Shown piece by piece: positions 36,749-44,339 of a DNA stretch of 64,000 bases. The notes beneath the pieces are model-generated. The model saw only the letters and a program-made list of their open reading frames with translations. It was not told the origin of the DNA and made no database searches. The stretch's first letter is position 1, and the number at the start of each line of letters is the position of its first letter. The position numbers were made by a program, and so were the translations under genes. Origin of the DNA: Planctomycetia bacterium (GTDB lineage Bacteria > Planctomycetota > Planctomycetia > Gemmatales > HRBIN36); the NCBI GenBank assembly GCA_016795155.1, contig JAEUIE010000027.1:1-64000 (forward strand), read 5' to 3'.

Positions 36749-37095
36749 TGCTGCCTATCCTCTTCCTAAGATGTACGTCGCGATCCATAGGTTGCGCGGC
36801 AGGAACGGGTTGTGCCAGCGGGGACGCAATCCCCAGTGCAGTGAGTCAGGTTCGTTGGGGTCATGAAGACATGGACCCAGCGGTGGGGGTACAGAAATTC
36901 TCTGTAGAACCCTAACCCATCTCTACTTAAATTTAAGCGTTGACTTTGCCTACGTCAAGTTATAGGAATCCAAATTTGTTGCATTTTGGCACAGGAGTTG
37001 GACAAATCTGTACAATCGTTAGCCAACACGCAACAGGCACAGTCGACAGCGTTAAGCTGTAACAATCGTAATAGTCAGTCCGTTACACTCCAATT
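36749..37095. other. csrA leader region with several hairpins
   Basis: Between csrA and the HEAT-repeat gene lie 347 bases with no supported gene. If the promoter at 36930-36958 is right, csrA has a leader of about 175 bases. It can form small hairpins: GGGGA-CGCAA-TCCCC (36820-36834), GGGTC...GACCC (36858-36878) and TACAGA...TCTGTA (36890-36906). Confidence 0.45.
36930..36958 (-). promoter_or_regulatory. Candidate csrA promoter
   Basis: On the minus strand TTGACG (36958-36953) and TAAATT (36935-36930) are 17 bases apart, reading toward csrA. Confidence 0.4.
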
Positions 37096-38190
37096 TTAAC
37101 GCTTTTTCAGATAATACTGACTGATTTCCTGCACCGTGGGGTCCTTGTCTTGCGTCAATTGCAGTAACAGCCTGGCAGTCTGCTGGTCTTCCAGTTGTGA
37201 CAGTGCTCTGGCAACGGCTGCACGGACAGCTGGTTCCGGATCTTTAGATAACCGCTCCAGCCAGAGCATTGAATCGATTCCTTTGGTTTTTAATACATAA
37301 TCTGGAACCTCGGCTCGAACCGATGCGTCCCGACTTTTCATTTTCTGGGCCAGTTGAATCTGCCCATCACTTAATCCCCGAACTTTGAGTGCCCGGATGG
37401 TGGTATTTACCACCTCCGCTGATTCATCATTGAGAAAACGACACAGCTCATCGGTAGACAGCAATGCCTCGTGTTCACCCAGTGCGAGAATAACCAGTTG
37501 CCTGACTTCTGCCGATTTCTCTGTGCCGTTCTGAGCGAGCATAGGTACTAATGCTTCCTGCATTAAAACTGATGGGCATACAGCCAGCCTAACACTTGCG
37601 GAGCGCACCACTGTTGATGAATCATTGATGCCTTTTCTGACGAGGGCCTGCATGAACGGAACTAAATCCTTGGGAAGCGAATCTCGGCTTTTGACCACTT
37701 CCATCAGAGTGTCATAAGCCTCTTCGTGAACAACGGGAAAATCTGTCAACCTGATCAATGCACGCATGGCACACGCATTTTCTACTTGCAGATAAGGCTC
37801 ATCAACCACCAGCGAATGGAACAGCTTTTGAACGGAACGCCTGCCCTGGTCAGAACATGCAGGCAACTGGCTTTCAAGGACGTTGAACACCTGTTGGGAT
37901 GATTCGCTGACTGGTTCGAGTTGTCTGATCAGATGATTCAGTGCCGTGGAGGCATTCAGACAGGATTGTTCATTCTCGGATTGCAGCAGGCTGATAACCG
38001 CTTCAATACCCGGCATGCCGAGCTTCTCAATGCGGTTGATATGCCAATCCAGTTGTTCTGATGAAGCAGACTTCAGTCCTCTGACCTGATACCAGGCAAA
38101 GAGCGCATTCCAGTTCAGGTAAGCAAATACGCCACCAACTGCCAAAACTAAACCAAGAACACCTGCGGCATATTTCGATTTCGAAGCCAT
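37096..38190 (-). CDS. HEAT-repeat protein with N-terminal membrane anchor
   Basis: The ATG at 38190 follows GGAGG at seven bases (the frame extends further upstream without support), giving 364 residues. One hydrophobic helix (residues 7-26, KYAAGVLGLVLAVGGVFAYL) anchors a solenoid of about ten HEAT-like repeats, for example DPEPAVRAAVARALSQLED and ESAEVVNTTIRALKVRG. Such repeats mediate protein binding, here probably outside the cytoplasm. No partner is indicated by the neighbours. Confidence 0.75.
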   Translation of the reverse strand: MASKSKYAAGVLGLVLAVGGVFAYLNWNALFAWYQVRGLKSASSEQLDWHINRIEKLGMPGIEAVISLLQSENEQSCLNASTALNHLIRQLEPVSESSQQVFNVLESQLPACSDQGRRSVQKLFHSLVVDEPYLQVENACAMRALIRLTDFPVVHEEAYDTLMEVVKSRDSLPKDLVPFMQALVRKGINDSSTVVRSASVRLAVCPSVLMQEALVPMLAQNGTEKSAEVRQLVILALGEHEALLSTDELCRFLNDESAEVVNTTIRALKVRGLSDGQIQLAQKMKSRDASVRAEVPDYVLKTKGIDSMLWLERLSKDPEPAVRAAVARALSQLEDQQTARLLLQLTQDKDPTVQEISQYYLKKR

Positions 38191-38413
38191 GACTGTTCCT
38201 CCCTGAACAATCGAAAACTTTAAGCAAATTTCCCGAAAACCACAAGCAGAGCTTGCCGTATTACCCCGCTTACGCTTTTTGCCGATTAGCTTCAGTCTTA
38301 ACACATCGCTGTTCGATGATGACCATGGGCTATCTTGCCTGTGCAAACCCATATTGCCTGGCCAGTGTGTCTTTTACCTTTGACTAGATGATCTCTTTCC
38401 CGCTAGAGATCCT

Positions 38414-39223
38414 ATGTTACAACATGCGTTTTCATCCAGATTGCGTATTTTCCATGTCTTGACATGGTTTCTATGCATTGCATCGCCAGGCTGGGCGTTC
38501 ATTGATATTGAACAGACTAACCAGGCCAGACAGCTCTGCATCGCTCAATTGCCTCTCGAGAAGATGGCTGAGCCTCTCAAGACCAAACTTTCCAAAGTTG
38601 TTCAAAACGCACAGATCTTTGAACGGAGTAAGCCTGAATCTTTCCCCTGCAATCCGGATGTCTATCGCTGGCTGCTCGAAAGCCCCGATGCTTCACTGTT
38701 TGCCTGGAAAAAACTCGGCGCCACCAAAGCGGAAATTGTCCGACAGGAGAATGGCAGCTTCCTGGGTAAGGATGGCACAGGTGGCGAGTTACGCTGGAAC
38801 CTGGTCGCGAGTGGCCCACTCACCCGTATCTGGTTCGCGGAAGGCAGTGGCAGAATTGGGCCATTGCTGCCCACTATGACCATTCGTGCTCTCGTCTTCC
38901 TCCACTTCAGCGAAGTCAAAGGCATTGATGGCAGAACAGGCATCAAACACCGCATCGAAATTCTCGTGCATTACGATTCCATCCCCCTGGTGAATCGCAT
39001 CACCAGCATGACTGCAGAATCCACAGGTAAGAAAGCAGTCCAGCAACTGGAACTCTTCTTCTCAGGCATGGCATGGTATGCTTCCGAACATTCCGCCTGG
39101 ACGCGCAAGACATTTCAACACTGGGCTAGCAACACGGAAAACAGGAATCGAGTCCAGCAGCTTTTCTCCTGCCTGGAACCCATCGAAACCGAAGTGCCCC
39201 CGCTTCCGCCAGGTTCCCGCTAA
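38414..39223 (+). CDS. Secreted protein of unknown function
   Basis: The 269-residue protein has a signal peptide (about residues 10-29, ending SPGWA-F). The mature part holds paired cysteines (C43 and C79 regions), a W-rich core (YRWLLES, LFAWKKLG, LRWNLVASGPLTRIWFAEG) and a predicted lipid-like beta region near VFLHFSEVKGI. It resembles planctomycete-only hypothetical proteins, but I cannot name a family. It ends three bases before the convergent metallophosphoesterase stop. Confidence 0.6.
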   Translation: MLQHAFSSRLRIFHVLTWFLCIASPGWAFIDIEQTNQARQLCIAQLPLEKMAEPLKTKLSKVVQNAQIFERSKPESFPCNPDVYRWLLESPDASLFAWKKLGATKAEIVRQENGSFLGKDGTGGELRWNLVASGPLTRIWFAEGSGRIGPLLPTMTIRALVFLHFSEVKGIDGRTGIKHRIEILVHYDSIPLVNRITSMTAESTGKKAVQQLELFFSGMAWYASEHSAWTRKTFQHWASNTENRNRVQQLFSCLEPIETEVPPLPPGSR

Positions 39224-39225
39224 CT

Positions 39226-40149
39226 TCAACTTCCACTTGAAAGTGCTTCAGGCGATTGAAACGACATGAGCGTTTGCTGGGTTCGTTGAAATCGACCAGT
39301 CTCAGGATGGTAGGTATACTGGTTCACCCAGAGGCTGGAATCTTCGAATACGTACTCGCCATACGACCAGTGATCGTGCATGGTGCCACTACCCACGCAA
39401 AGTGCTGACACAGGCCGGTCAGGCTGTGCAGGCACCACGTAGGCCTGATGCCGGTGTCCATGCAGCCAAAGCTGAACGCCATACTTCAAAGCCACCTGAA
39501 GCAGATCGTTCAGGTCACGTAACCTGCGATGCCTGCGTTCAGGCTTGCCATCCGCCAGGGCAAAGGGGTAATGGGTAACCAATACACGGATGCGCTGTTG
39601 AGCCTGTTCGCTGGCGAGTAATCGCTCCAGCCGAACCAATTGATCCACCCCCACACGCCCGGTAGAATCCCACGCCCAGCGGTTCCATTGACAGGAATTC
39701 ACCGCAACGATGAACAGGTCTCCCACCATGCGGGCAAAAGGGTAGATGTCGCCATCTAGTCGATCGCCCTGCTGCCAGGGTGCAAAGTATTTTTCAAACA
39801 AGCCTGACTTCACGCTGTGCGTCGTGTAATAATCGTGATTGCCTGGAACAGCTATGGCATCAGGCGTGCCTGGCTGACCTACTTTCAGAATCTCAGCAGC
39901 ATGTTGAAATTCTTCATCAACCCCTAGTGTCGTCGCGTCTCCTGAAAAGATCACCATGTCGGGCGAACGTGCATACGCATCATCCACCAGTGAACGCAAC
40001 ACCTGGGAAGCCTGCTTGAATCCCTTACTGCGAGGCATGTAGCGACTGTTCACATAACCAGTGATGCGTTTACTCAGATAATCCCGAGCGCGCCAGCGGG
40101 CATCACTGTGAAACAAATGAATATCACTGAAATGAATGAGTCGCGTCAT
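39226..40149 (-). CDS. Metallophosphoesterase
   Basis: The ATG at 40149 (upstream residues are unconserved) gives 307 residues starting MTRLIHFSDIHLF, the D-x-H metal motif of calcineurin-like phosphoesterases. VIFSGDATT, VPGNHDYY, VTHYPFA and WLHGHRHQAYV complete the five metal-binding blocks. Substrate may be a nucleotide, phospholipid or UDP-sugar; relatives near lpxB include LpxH-like UDP-diacylglucosamine pyrophosphatases, but the sequence alone does not assign it. Last gene of a minus-strand run starting at lpxB. Confidence 0.85.
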   Translation of the reverse strand: MTRLIHFSDIHLFHSDARWRARDYLSKRITGYVNSRYMPRSKGFKQASQVLRSLVDDAYARSPDMVIFSGDATTLGVDEEFQHAAEILKVGQPGTPDAIAVPGNHDYYTTHSVKSGLFEKYFAPWQQGDRLDGDIYPFARMVGDLFIVAVNSCQWNRWAWDSTGRVGVDQLVRLERLLASEQAQQRIRVLVTHYPFALADGKPERRHRRLRDLNDLLQVALKYGVQLWLHGHRHQAYVVPAQPDRPVSALCVGSGTMHDHWSYGEYVFEDSSLWVNQYTYHPETGRFQRTQQTLMSFQSPEALSSGS

Positions 40150-40241
40150 TCTCTGCCTGTATTGAATCTGACTGCAACTCAATCATATACGATTCCATGT
40201 CATCATCAAAGTCTGAAGGATAGTAATGCTGTCGGCAAGCA

Positions 40242-41096
40242 TCACACCATAATCTTCATTCGCTCCTGCAACTCCGCTGGCAGCTTCCGTTGCAGATACT
40301 TTCGCACCTGATCAGGATTGTATCGTGTGCTGAAGTGGCCAATGACAATCGCTTCATTACGGAACAGGTGTACACGATCAAGAAAATCATCCAGGTGCAT
40401 ATGTCCGAATTTGTGGATCTTGTCCTTGCGATGTTTGGGCAGAATAAAACTCATTTCGGTAATCAGTATCTTTGCCCGGAACACGTCCGGCGTTTGATCA
40501 AGCCCCGCTGGGCTGGTATCTCCCGTGTAAGCCACAAGAGGCGTGCGCACTTCTTTCGTGACCGGAATGCCACTCAATCGGATATCACGAATCTCCTCGC
40601 CTGTTAAATGCTGATACTCTTCTCTCAACTTGTTACGCTTATCCCAGATCAGGAAACCTACCGAAGGAACAGTATGCGTGGTGGGGAATACGGTAACAAC
40701 ATGTTCCCGACTGAGGGGAATCTCATCTCCTGCATGTACACCATGCAGTTCGCACACCATGCGCCCTCGATCCAATCTCTGCCAGACCAGCAACAGTCGT
40801 TTCACATCCTCCAGGTTTTCAGCAGGTAGGTAAATAACAGGCGGTTCCATCTTCATCATCCGCCGCCTGGCAATGTAGACAGGCAAAGCTGCCATATGAT
40901 CCAGGTGAGCATGGGTGATGAACCATTGAGGCATGTTCATGAAATCCCAAGGCTGGGCGCCCAGATCAAAACCGAGCTTGAGTTCCGGGATTCGCCAGTA
41001 ACTCTGCACTGCCGCCCGCGAATAACCTTCCACAGTTAAATCGCCAACTTTCAGACTGTGGTACGGTGCGTTTTCAACCATGTGATCTTCATTCAA
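40242..41096 (-). CDS. MBL-fold hydrolase (ribonuclease Z-like)
   Basis: The 284-residue protein has the metallo-beta-lactamase motif [12 protein letters not shown] near residue 62, then [12 protein letters not shown], an Asp in VAYTGDTSP, and the late [11 protein letters not shown], an arrangement of tRNase Z and related phosphodiesterases. It lacks the long exosite arm. LITEMSFI follows the Asp as in RNase Z. Its place 63 bases after fhcC suggests cotranscription with one-carbon genes. RNA processing or hydrolysis of another phosphodiester or thioester are both possible. Confidence 0.8.
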   Translation of the reverse strand: MNEDHMVENAPYHSLKVGDLTVEGYSRAAVQSYWRIPELKLGFDLGAQPWDFMNMPQWFITHAHLDHMAALPVYIARRRMMKMEPPVIYLPAENLEDVKRLLLVWQRLDRGRMVCELHGVHAGDEIPLSREHVVTVFPTTHTVPSVGFLIWDKRNKLREEYQHLTGEEIRDIRLSGIPVTKEVRTPLVAYTGDTSPAGLDQTPDVFRAKILITEMSFILPKHRKDKIHKFGHMHLDDFLDRVHLFRNEAIVIGHFSTRYNPDQVRKYLQRKLPAELQERMKIMV

Positions 41097-41159
41097 TCCA
41101 AAAAGTAAGTTCTGATTTCAACATATGGCTGAACATCATTCAACCAAAGGAAATTGCTC

Positions 41160-41990
41160 TCACTCGGAAGACATGCCTGACCAGTGAAAGAGTTCACCTT
41201 TTCCTGTAGTTAGCCGATCACCCGAATATTGCTGGAAGATGCCATCCATTGCCTTTTCCGAAATGGGAAACTGTAGCGACAGTAACCGCTGAAAAATCAG
41301 TCTTAACACCACCGGGTTATAGCTGCAATCAGGCTGAAAATGAGGCTCGCAATCAGGTTTGGTGTGTCTATCAAGACTGATGATGGTGCCTCTTCGCATG
41401 CTGATCCCAGGATGTTGCAGACTACCATTCAACACTACTAACGTGCCACCCTGCATGTGATACCCCGGATGCTGGTCGCAGGAATGCACCGCAATTAGCC
41501 CTCGTCTCATTCGGTAGCCTGCCTGTTCACCGGTGCGACCCAGGATGAGTATCTCACCATCTGTCATGCCATCGAAACTGCCTGGTGCCGGGCCACCCGT
41601 TCGCATACCTGCATCGCCTGCCACGCGAATGATGCCACCCTGCATGCTCGCGCCAACGGCGTGGCCTACCGAACCTTCGACGATGATCTGCCCACCGGTC
41701 ATTTTCATGCCGGCATAGTCGCCCGCATCGCCACGAACTCGCAGGGCAAAGGAAGTCAGCCCTGCAGCAAGGTACAAGTAATTTGGATTGCCAGGCAAAG
41801 ACCATTCATCGCCTTCCATTGCTGTGATGTCAAAAATATCTGACCAGGTGTAACTTCGATTGCCTGCCTGAATGGTTCGGCTTGCCAACTCTGTCAACGG
41901 CACATCGCGCAACTCATAAGGCCGAATGCTACTGGCATCCATAGTTCCTGTGGTTGGCTTCCCGTGTTTCCATTCAAAACGCAGTCCCAT
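41160..41990 (-). CDS. fhcC: Formyltransferase/hydrolase complex subunit C (FhcC/FmdC-like)
   Basis: The 276-residue protein has a right-handed beta-helix of GXGXG-type repeats: MTGGQIIVEGSVGHAVGASM, GGIIRVAGDAGMRTGG, GEILILGRTGEQAGYRM and GGTLVVLNGSLQHPGISM. This is subunit C of formylmethanofuran dehydrogenase, which in bacteria is part of the Fhc complex turning formyl-tetrahydromethanopterin into formate. The start overlaps the stop of the ftr gene (TAATG junction), so translation is coupled. Subunits A and B are not in the window. Confidence 0.9.
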   Translation of the reverse strand: MGLRFEWKHGKPTTGTMDASSIRPYELRDVPLTELASRTIQAGNRSYTWSDIFDITAMEGDEWSLPGNPNYLYLAAGLTSFALRVRGDAGDYAGMKMTGGQIIVEGSVGHAVGASMQGGIIRVAGDAGMRTGGPAPGSFDGMTDGEILILGRTGEQAGYRMRRGLIAVHSCDQHPGYHMQGGTLVVLNGSLQHPGISMRRGTIISLDRHTKPDCEPHFQPDCSYNPVVLRLIFQRLLSLQFPISEKAMDGIFQQYSGDRLTTGKGELFHWSGMSSE

Positions 41991-42886
41991 TATGCTTTCC
42001 CTTCCATGATGGCACGAAGTGGAAAGTGGAACTTACCGAGCTTGCCTCCATAGTTGCCTGCAGAAATGGCAATAACTCCCGGCCCCGCTGCCGCCTCTAT
42101 TCCTGTTTTCATCGCTTGCCGGATCGAAGCTTCCGTCAACCCATCAATGACAATCTCCAGAACACTGTTGACGCCATCGTGCAACTGATGATTAACCCGG
42201 CTTCGCAGCACAGGCGAAAACTGCTCGTTGGCTGAGACAGTCAACCCGCGGTAACGAGAACCGACTTTGCTGCCACTACTCACCACCCCACCAGGAAATG
42301 GGGTGATAACATCCGGAACTTCAGCTATAGCCTGCACTGCCCGCTCTGCTGCTTCCAGGCATGATTTCTGATCCGCTGCTTCGATCTGCAGATTACCACC
42401 GGCAATCGCCTTCATGACTCCACAGGTTTCCTCGCAGACAAATTCGCCGTCCATGATCGGTATCCGCCAATACCGCTTGTCTGCAATCCATTTGCTTTTC
42501 TGCCTGCCATCACCAAAGAAACGTAGATGTTTACCCAGCGGAACACGATCGGTACTGCCAGCCATGCCATCAAACACCGCAGCCGTCGGACAGGTCATCA
42601 GACACTGTCCCACTCGTTTGGGTATCACCTTCATCAACGCATCATGGCTCAAACAGAAGAACAACAAGCTAACGCCAGGCCGGGCATCAGGTGTTTCCCT
42701 GGGCGACAACCATTGTTCAACACCAGCTTCCGCATCACAGCCAATCACCGAGGATCCATAGCCGATTACTACTTGTGCAGCTGTTCGAAGCCACTTCTCG
42801 TTGCATGCAGTGACGATGAGCCGGGCCGCCCACATGCGGAAGGCTTCAGCGTAGGTATCTTCAATCAAGGTGCCACGAAGATGCAT
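41990..42886 (-). CDS. fhcD: Formylmethanofuran-tetrahydromethanopterin formyltransferase, copy 1
   Basis: The 298-residue protein begins GTLIEDTYAEAFRMWAARLI, matching the Ftr N-terminus. SPRETPDARPGVSLLFF, VGQCLMTCPTAAVFDG, PFPGGVVSSGSKVGSRY and the terminal ISAGNYGGKLGKFHFPL are family signatures. In bacteria it moves the formyl group between tetrahydromethanopterin and a methanofuran-like carrier in formaldehyde oxidation. It lies between lpxB and fhcC. A second copy lies at 47259-48179 and differs considerably in sequence. Confidence 0.92.
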   Translation of the reverse strand: MHLRGTLIEDTYAEAFRMWAARLIVTACNEKWLRTAAQVVIGYGSSVIGCDAEAGVEQWLSPRETPDARPGVSLLFFCLSHDALMKVIPKRVGQCLMTCPTAAVFDGMAGSTDRVPLGKHLRFFGDGRQKSKWIADKRYWRIPIMDGEFVCEETCGVMKAIAGGNLQIEAADQKSCLEAAERAVQAIAEVPDVITPFPGGVVSSGSKVGSRYRGLTVSANEQFSPVLRSRVNHQLHDGVNSVLEIVIDGLTEASIRQAMKTGIEAAAGPGVIAISAGNYGGKLGKFHFPLRAIMEGKA

Positions 42887-42922
42887 GGCGATATCTTATG
42901 ATCAAGAATGCATACAGCACGC

Positions 42923-44065
42923 TTAGGCTGCCTGCCTTTTGGTTGGCAACGTCGCCAGCAGATACTGCACCGCACGTTCACAGGCACCTGTGTTGGCAAT
43001 TTTCCCCTTCACCTGCTGCATCTGGTCACGTACCTGATTTCTGGATGCTTCACTTTGCAGCCAGCCAATCAGATGATCAGCAATCTTTTTGGAATCATCC
43101 TGAGCTGTCAGATACTCCGGCGACAATTCCTTTTCTGCGAGCAGGTTGATCAGACTGATGTATTTGGCATGTTTGAAAATCTTTGCCAGCTTCAACCAGA
43201 ACGGACCAGTTTTATAAACCGTTACCGTAGGCAGCGTGGCATTCAACAGTTCCAGGCTGACCGACCCCGATACAGCCATGCACACCTCAGCCCAATGGAT
43301 AATCTCCGGCGTACGGCCAACATGAACTTCAATGTTTAGCTTTGGATACTGTTTCACCTGTTCCTTGATCCATTCTGCCTGTTTACTCTTAAATCCTGCT
43401 ACCAGAAATCGGGCATCTGGAATCGCTTCGTGAACATACTGCGCAGCTCGCAGCATCATCGGCACATTGTCATGCACCTCATGTGTGCGGGAGCCAGGCA
43501 GAATAGCAATTCTGCGGCCAGCCTGATTCTGTTGTTTCAGAAACGATTCATCCAGCGTTTGCTGACTCAACGCATCAAAATAGGGATGACCGATGAACGT
43601 GCAATTCACTCCGCGGCTTCGATACCATTCCGTTTCAAAAGGCAGATTGCAGAAAACGTGATCCACCCACTTTCGCATCCGCTTGACCCGATGCGTTGCC
43701 CACGCCCAGATCTGCGGAGGCACAAACCAGTACACCGGAATCCCCCGCTGATGAGCAGCCTTGGCCAGGTGCCAGTGGAATCCGGGATAATCAATTAACA
43801 CCAGCGCATCCGGCCGATGCTGTTCAAAATGTGCAATGGCCTGGTTGAGAAAACGATAAAACTGGGGCAGGGCAACAATGACTCTCACGAAACCCATGAC
43901 TGCATGTTCTGCCAGCGGATAGAGTTGCTGTTGCCCGGCTGCCTGCAGACGCGGGCCACCAAATCCATCAATCTCTGCAAGCGGATTGGCCTGTCGCAGT
44001 GCCATTGCCAGGTTGCTGCCGTGCAAGTCGCCACTTGGCTCACCAGCACTGATGAAGATTCGCAT
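42923..44065 (-). CDS. lpxB: Lipid A disaccharide synthase
   Basis: The ATG at 44065 follows AAGGA by six bases and gives 380 residues. MRIFISAGEPSGDLHGSNL carries the SAGEPSGD signature; IDYPGFHWHLAKAA and FVPPQIWAWATHRVKRMR follow, then LPGSRTHEVHDNVPMML, and AVSGSVSLELLNATLPTVTVYK. It joins UDP-2,3-diacylglucosamine to lipid X in the cytoplasmic face step of lipid A synthesis. This supports a Gram-negative envelope. First gene of the run lpxB, ftr, fhcC, MBL, metallophosphoesterase. Confidence 0.95.
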   Translation of the reverse strand: MRIFISAGEPSGDLHGSNLAMALRQANPLAEIDGFGGPRLQAAGQQQLYPLAEHAVMGFVRVIVALPQFYRFLNQAIAHFEQHRPDALVLIDYPGFHWHLAKAAHQRGIPVYWFVPPQIWAWATHRVKRMRKWVDHVFCNLPFETEWYRSRGVNCTFIGHPYFDALSQQTLDESFLKQQNQAGRRIAILPGSRTHEVHDNVPMMLRAAQYVHEAIPDARFLVAGFKSKQAEWIKEQVKQYPKLNIEVHVGRTPEIIHWAEVCMAVSGSVSLELLNATLPTVTVYKTGPFWLKLAKIFKHAKYISLINLLAEKELSPEYLTAQDDSKKIADHLIGWLQSEASRNQVRDQMQQVKGKIANTGACERAVQYLLATLPTKRQAA

Positions 44066-44158
44066 TACTAGTCCTTCCATGGTGATAATGTCTTACCATG
44101 AAATGGACAATTACAACAAGCCGAGGTGCTTACTTGTGATGAGAGTCAATTGCAACTG

Positions 44159-44268
44159 GCAGCCCGTGGCGCTAGCCAGGACGTGATCTCGCGGCGACAG
44201 AAACTCATGGCTTGTTGAAAATTATCTCATGCCTTTACACACTCGCCCTGGCTGGCGTCACGGGCTGC
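44159..44268. repeat. Inverted-repeat element (REPIN-like)
   Basis: Arm 1 (44159-44180) starts GCAGCCCGTGGCGCTAGCC and arm 2 (44247-44268) is its reverse complement with 20 of 22 matches, separated by 66 bases. It lies between the kinase stop and the lpxB start. The layout of two short inverted units around a spacer is that of REPIN or MITE elements; the arm sequence recalls units I believe are common in planctomycetes. Confidence 0.65.
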
Positions 44269-44339
44269 TACTGCATGGCACGCCTACGCTGGATTAACAC
44301 ACTATCACGAGGTAGCAAGGCTGGATAACTCGATTACAG

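Noticed and set aside
36984-37002. Sigma-54-like TTGGCAC...TTGG element
   Set aside because: The -12 half has GG in place of GC, and it points into the 3' end of a minus-strand gene with no plus-strand gene behind it.
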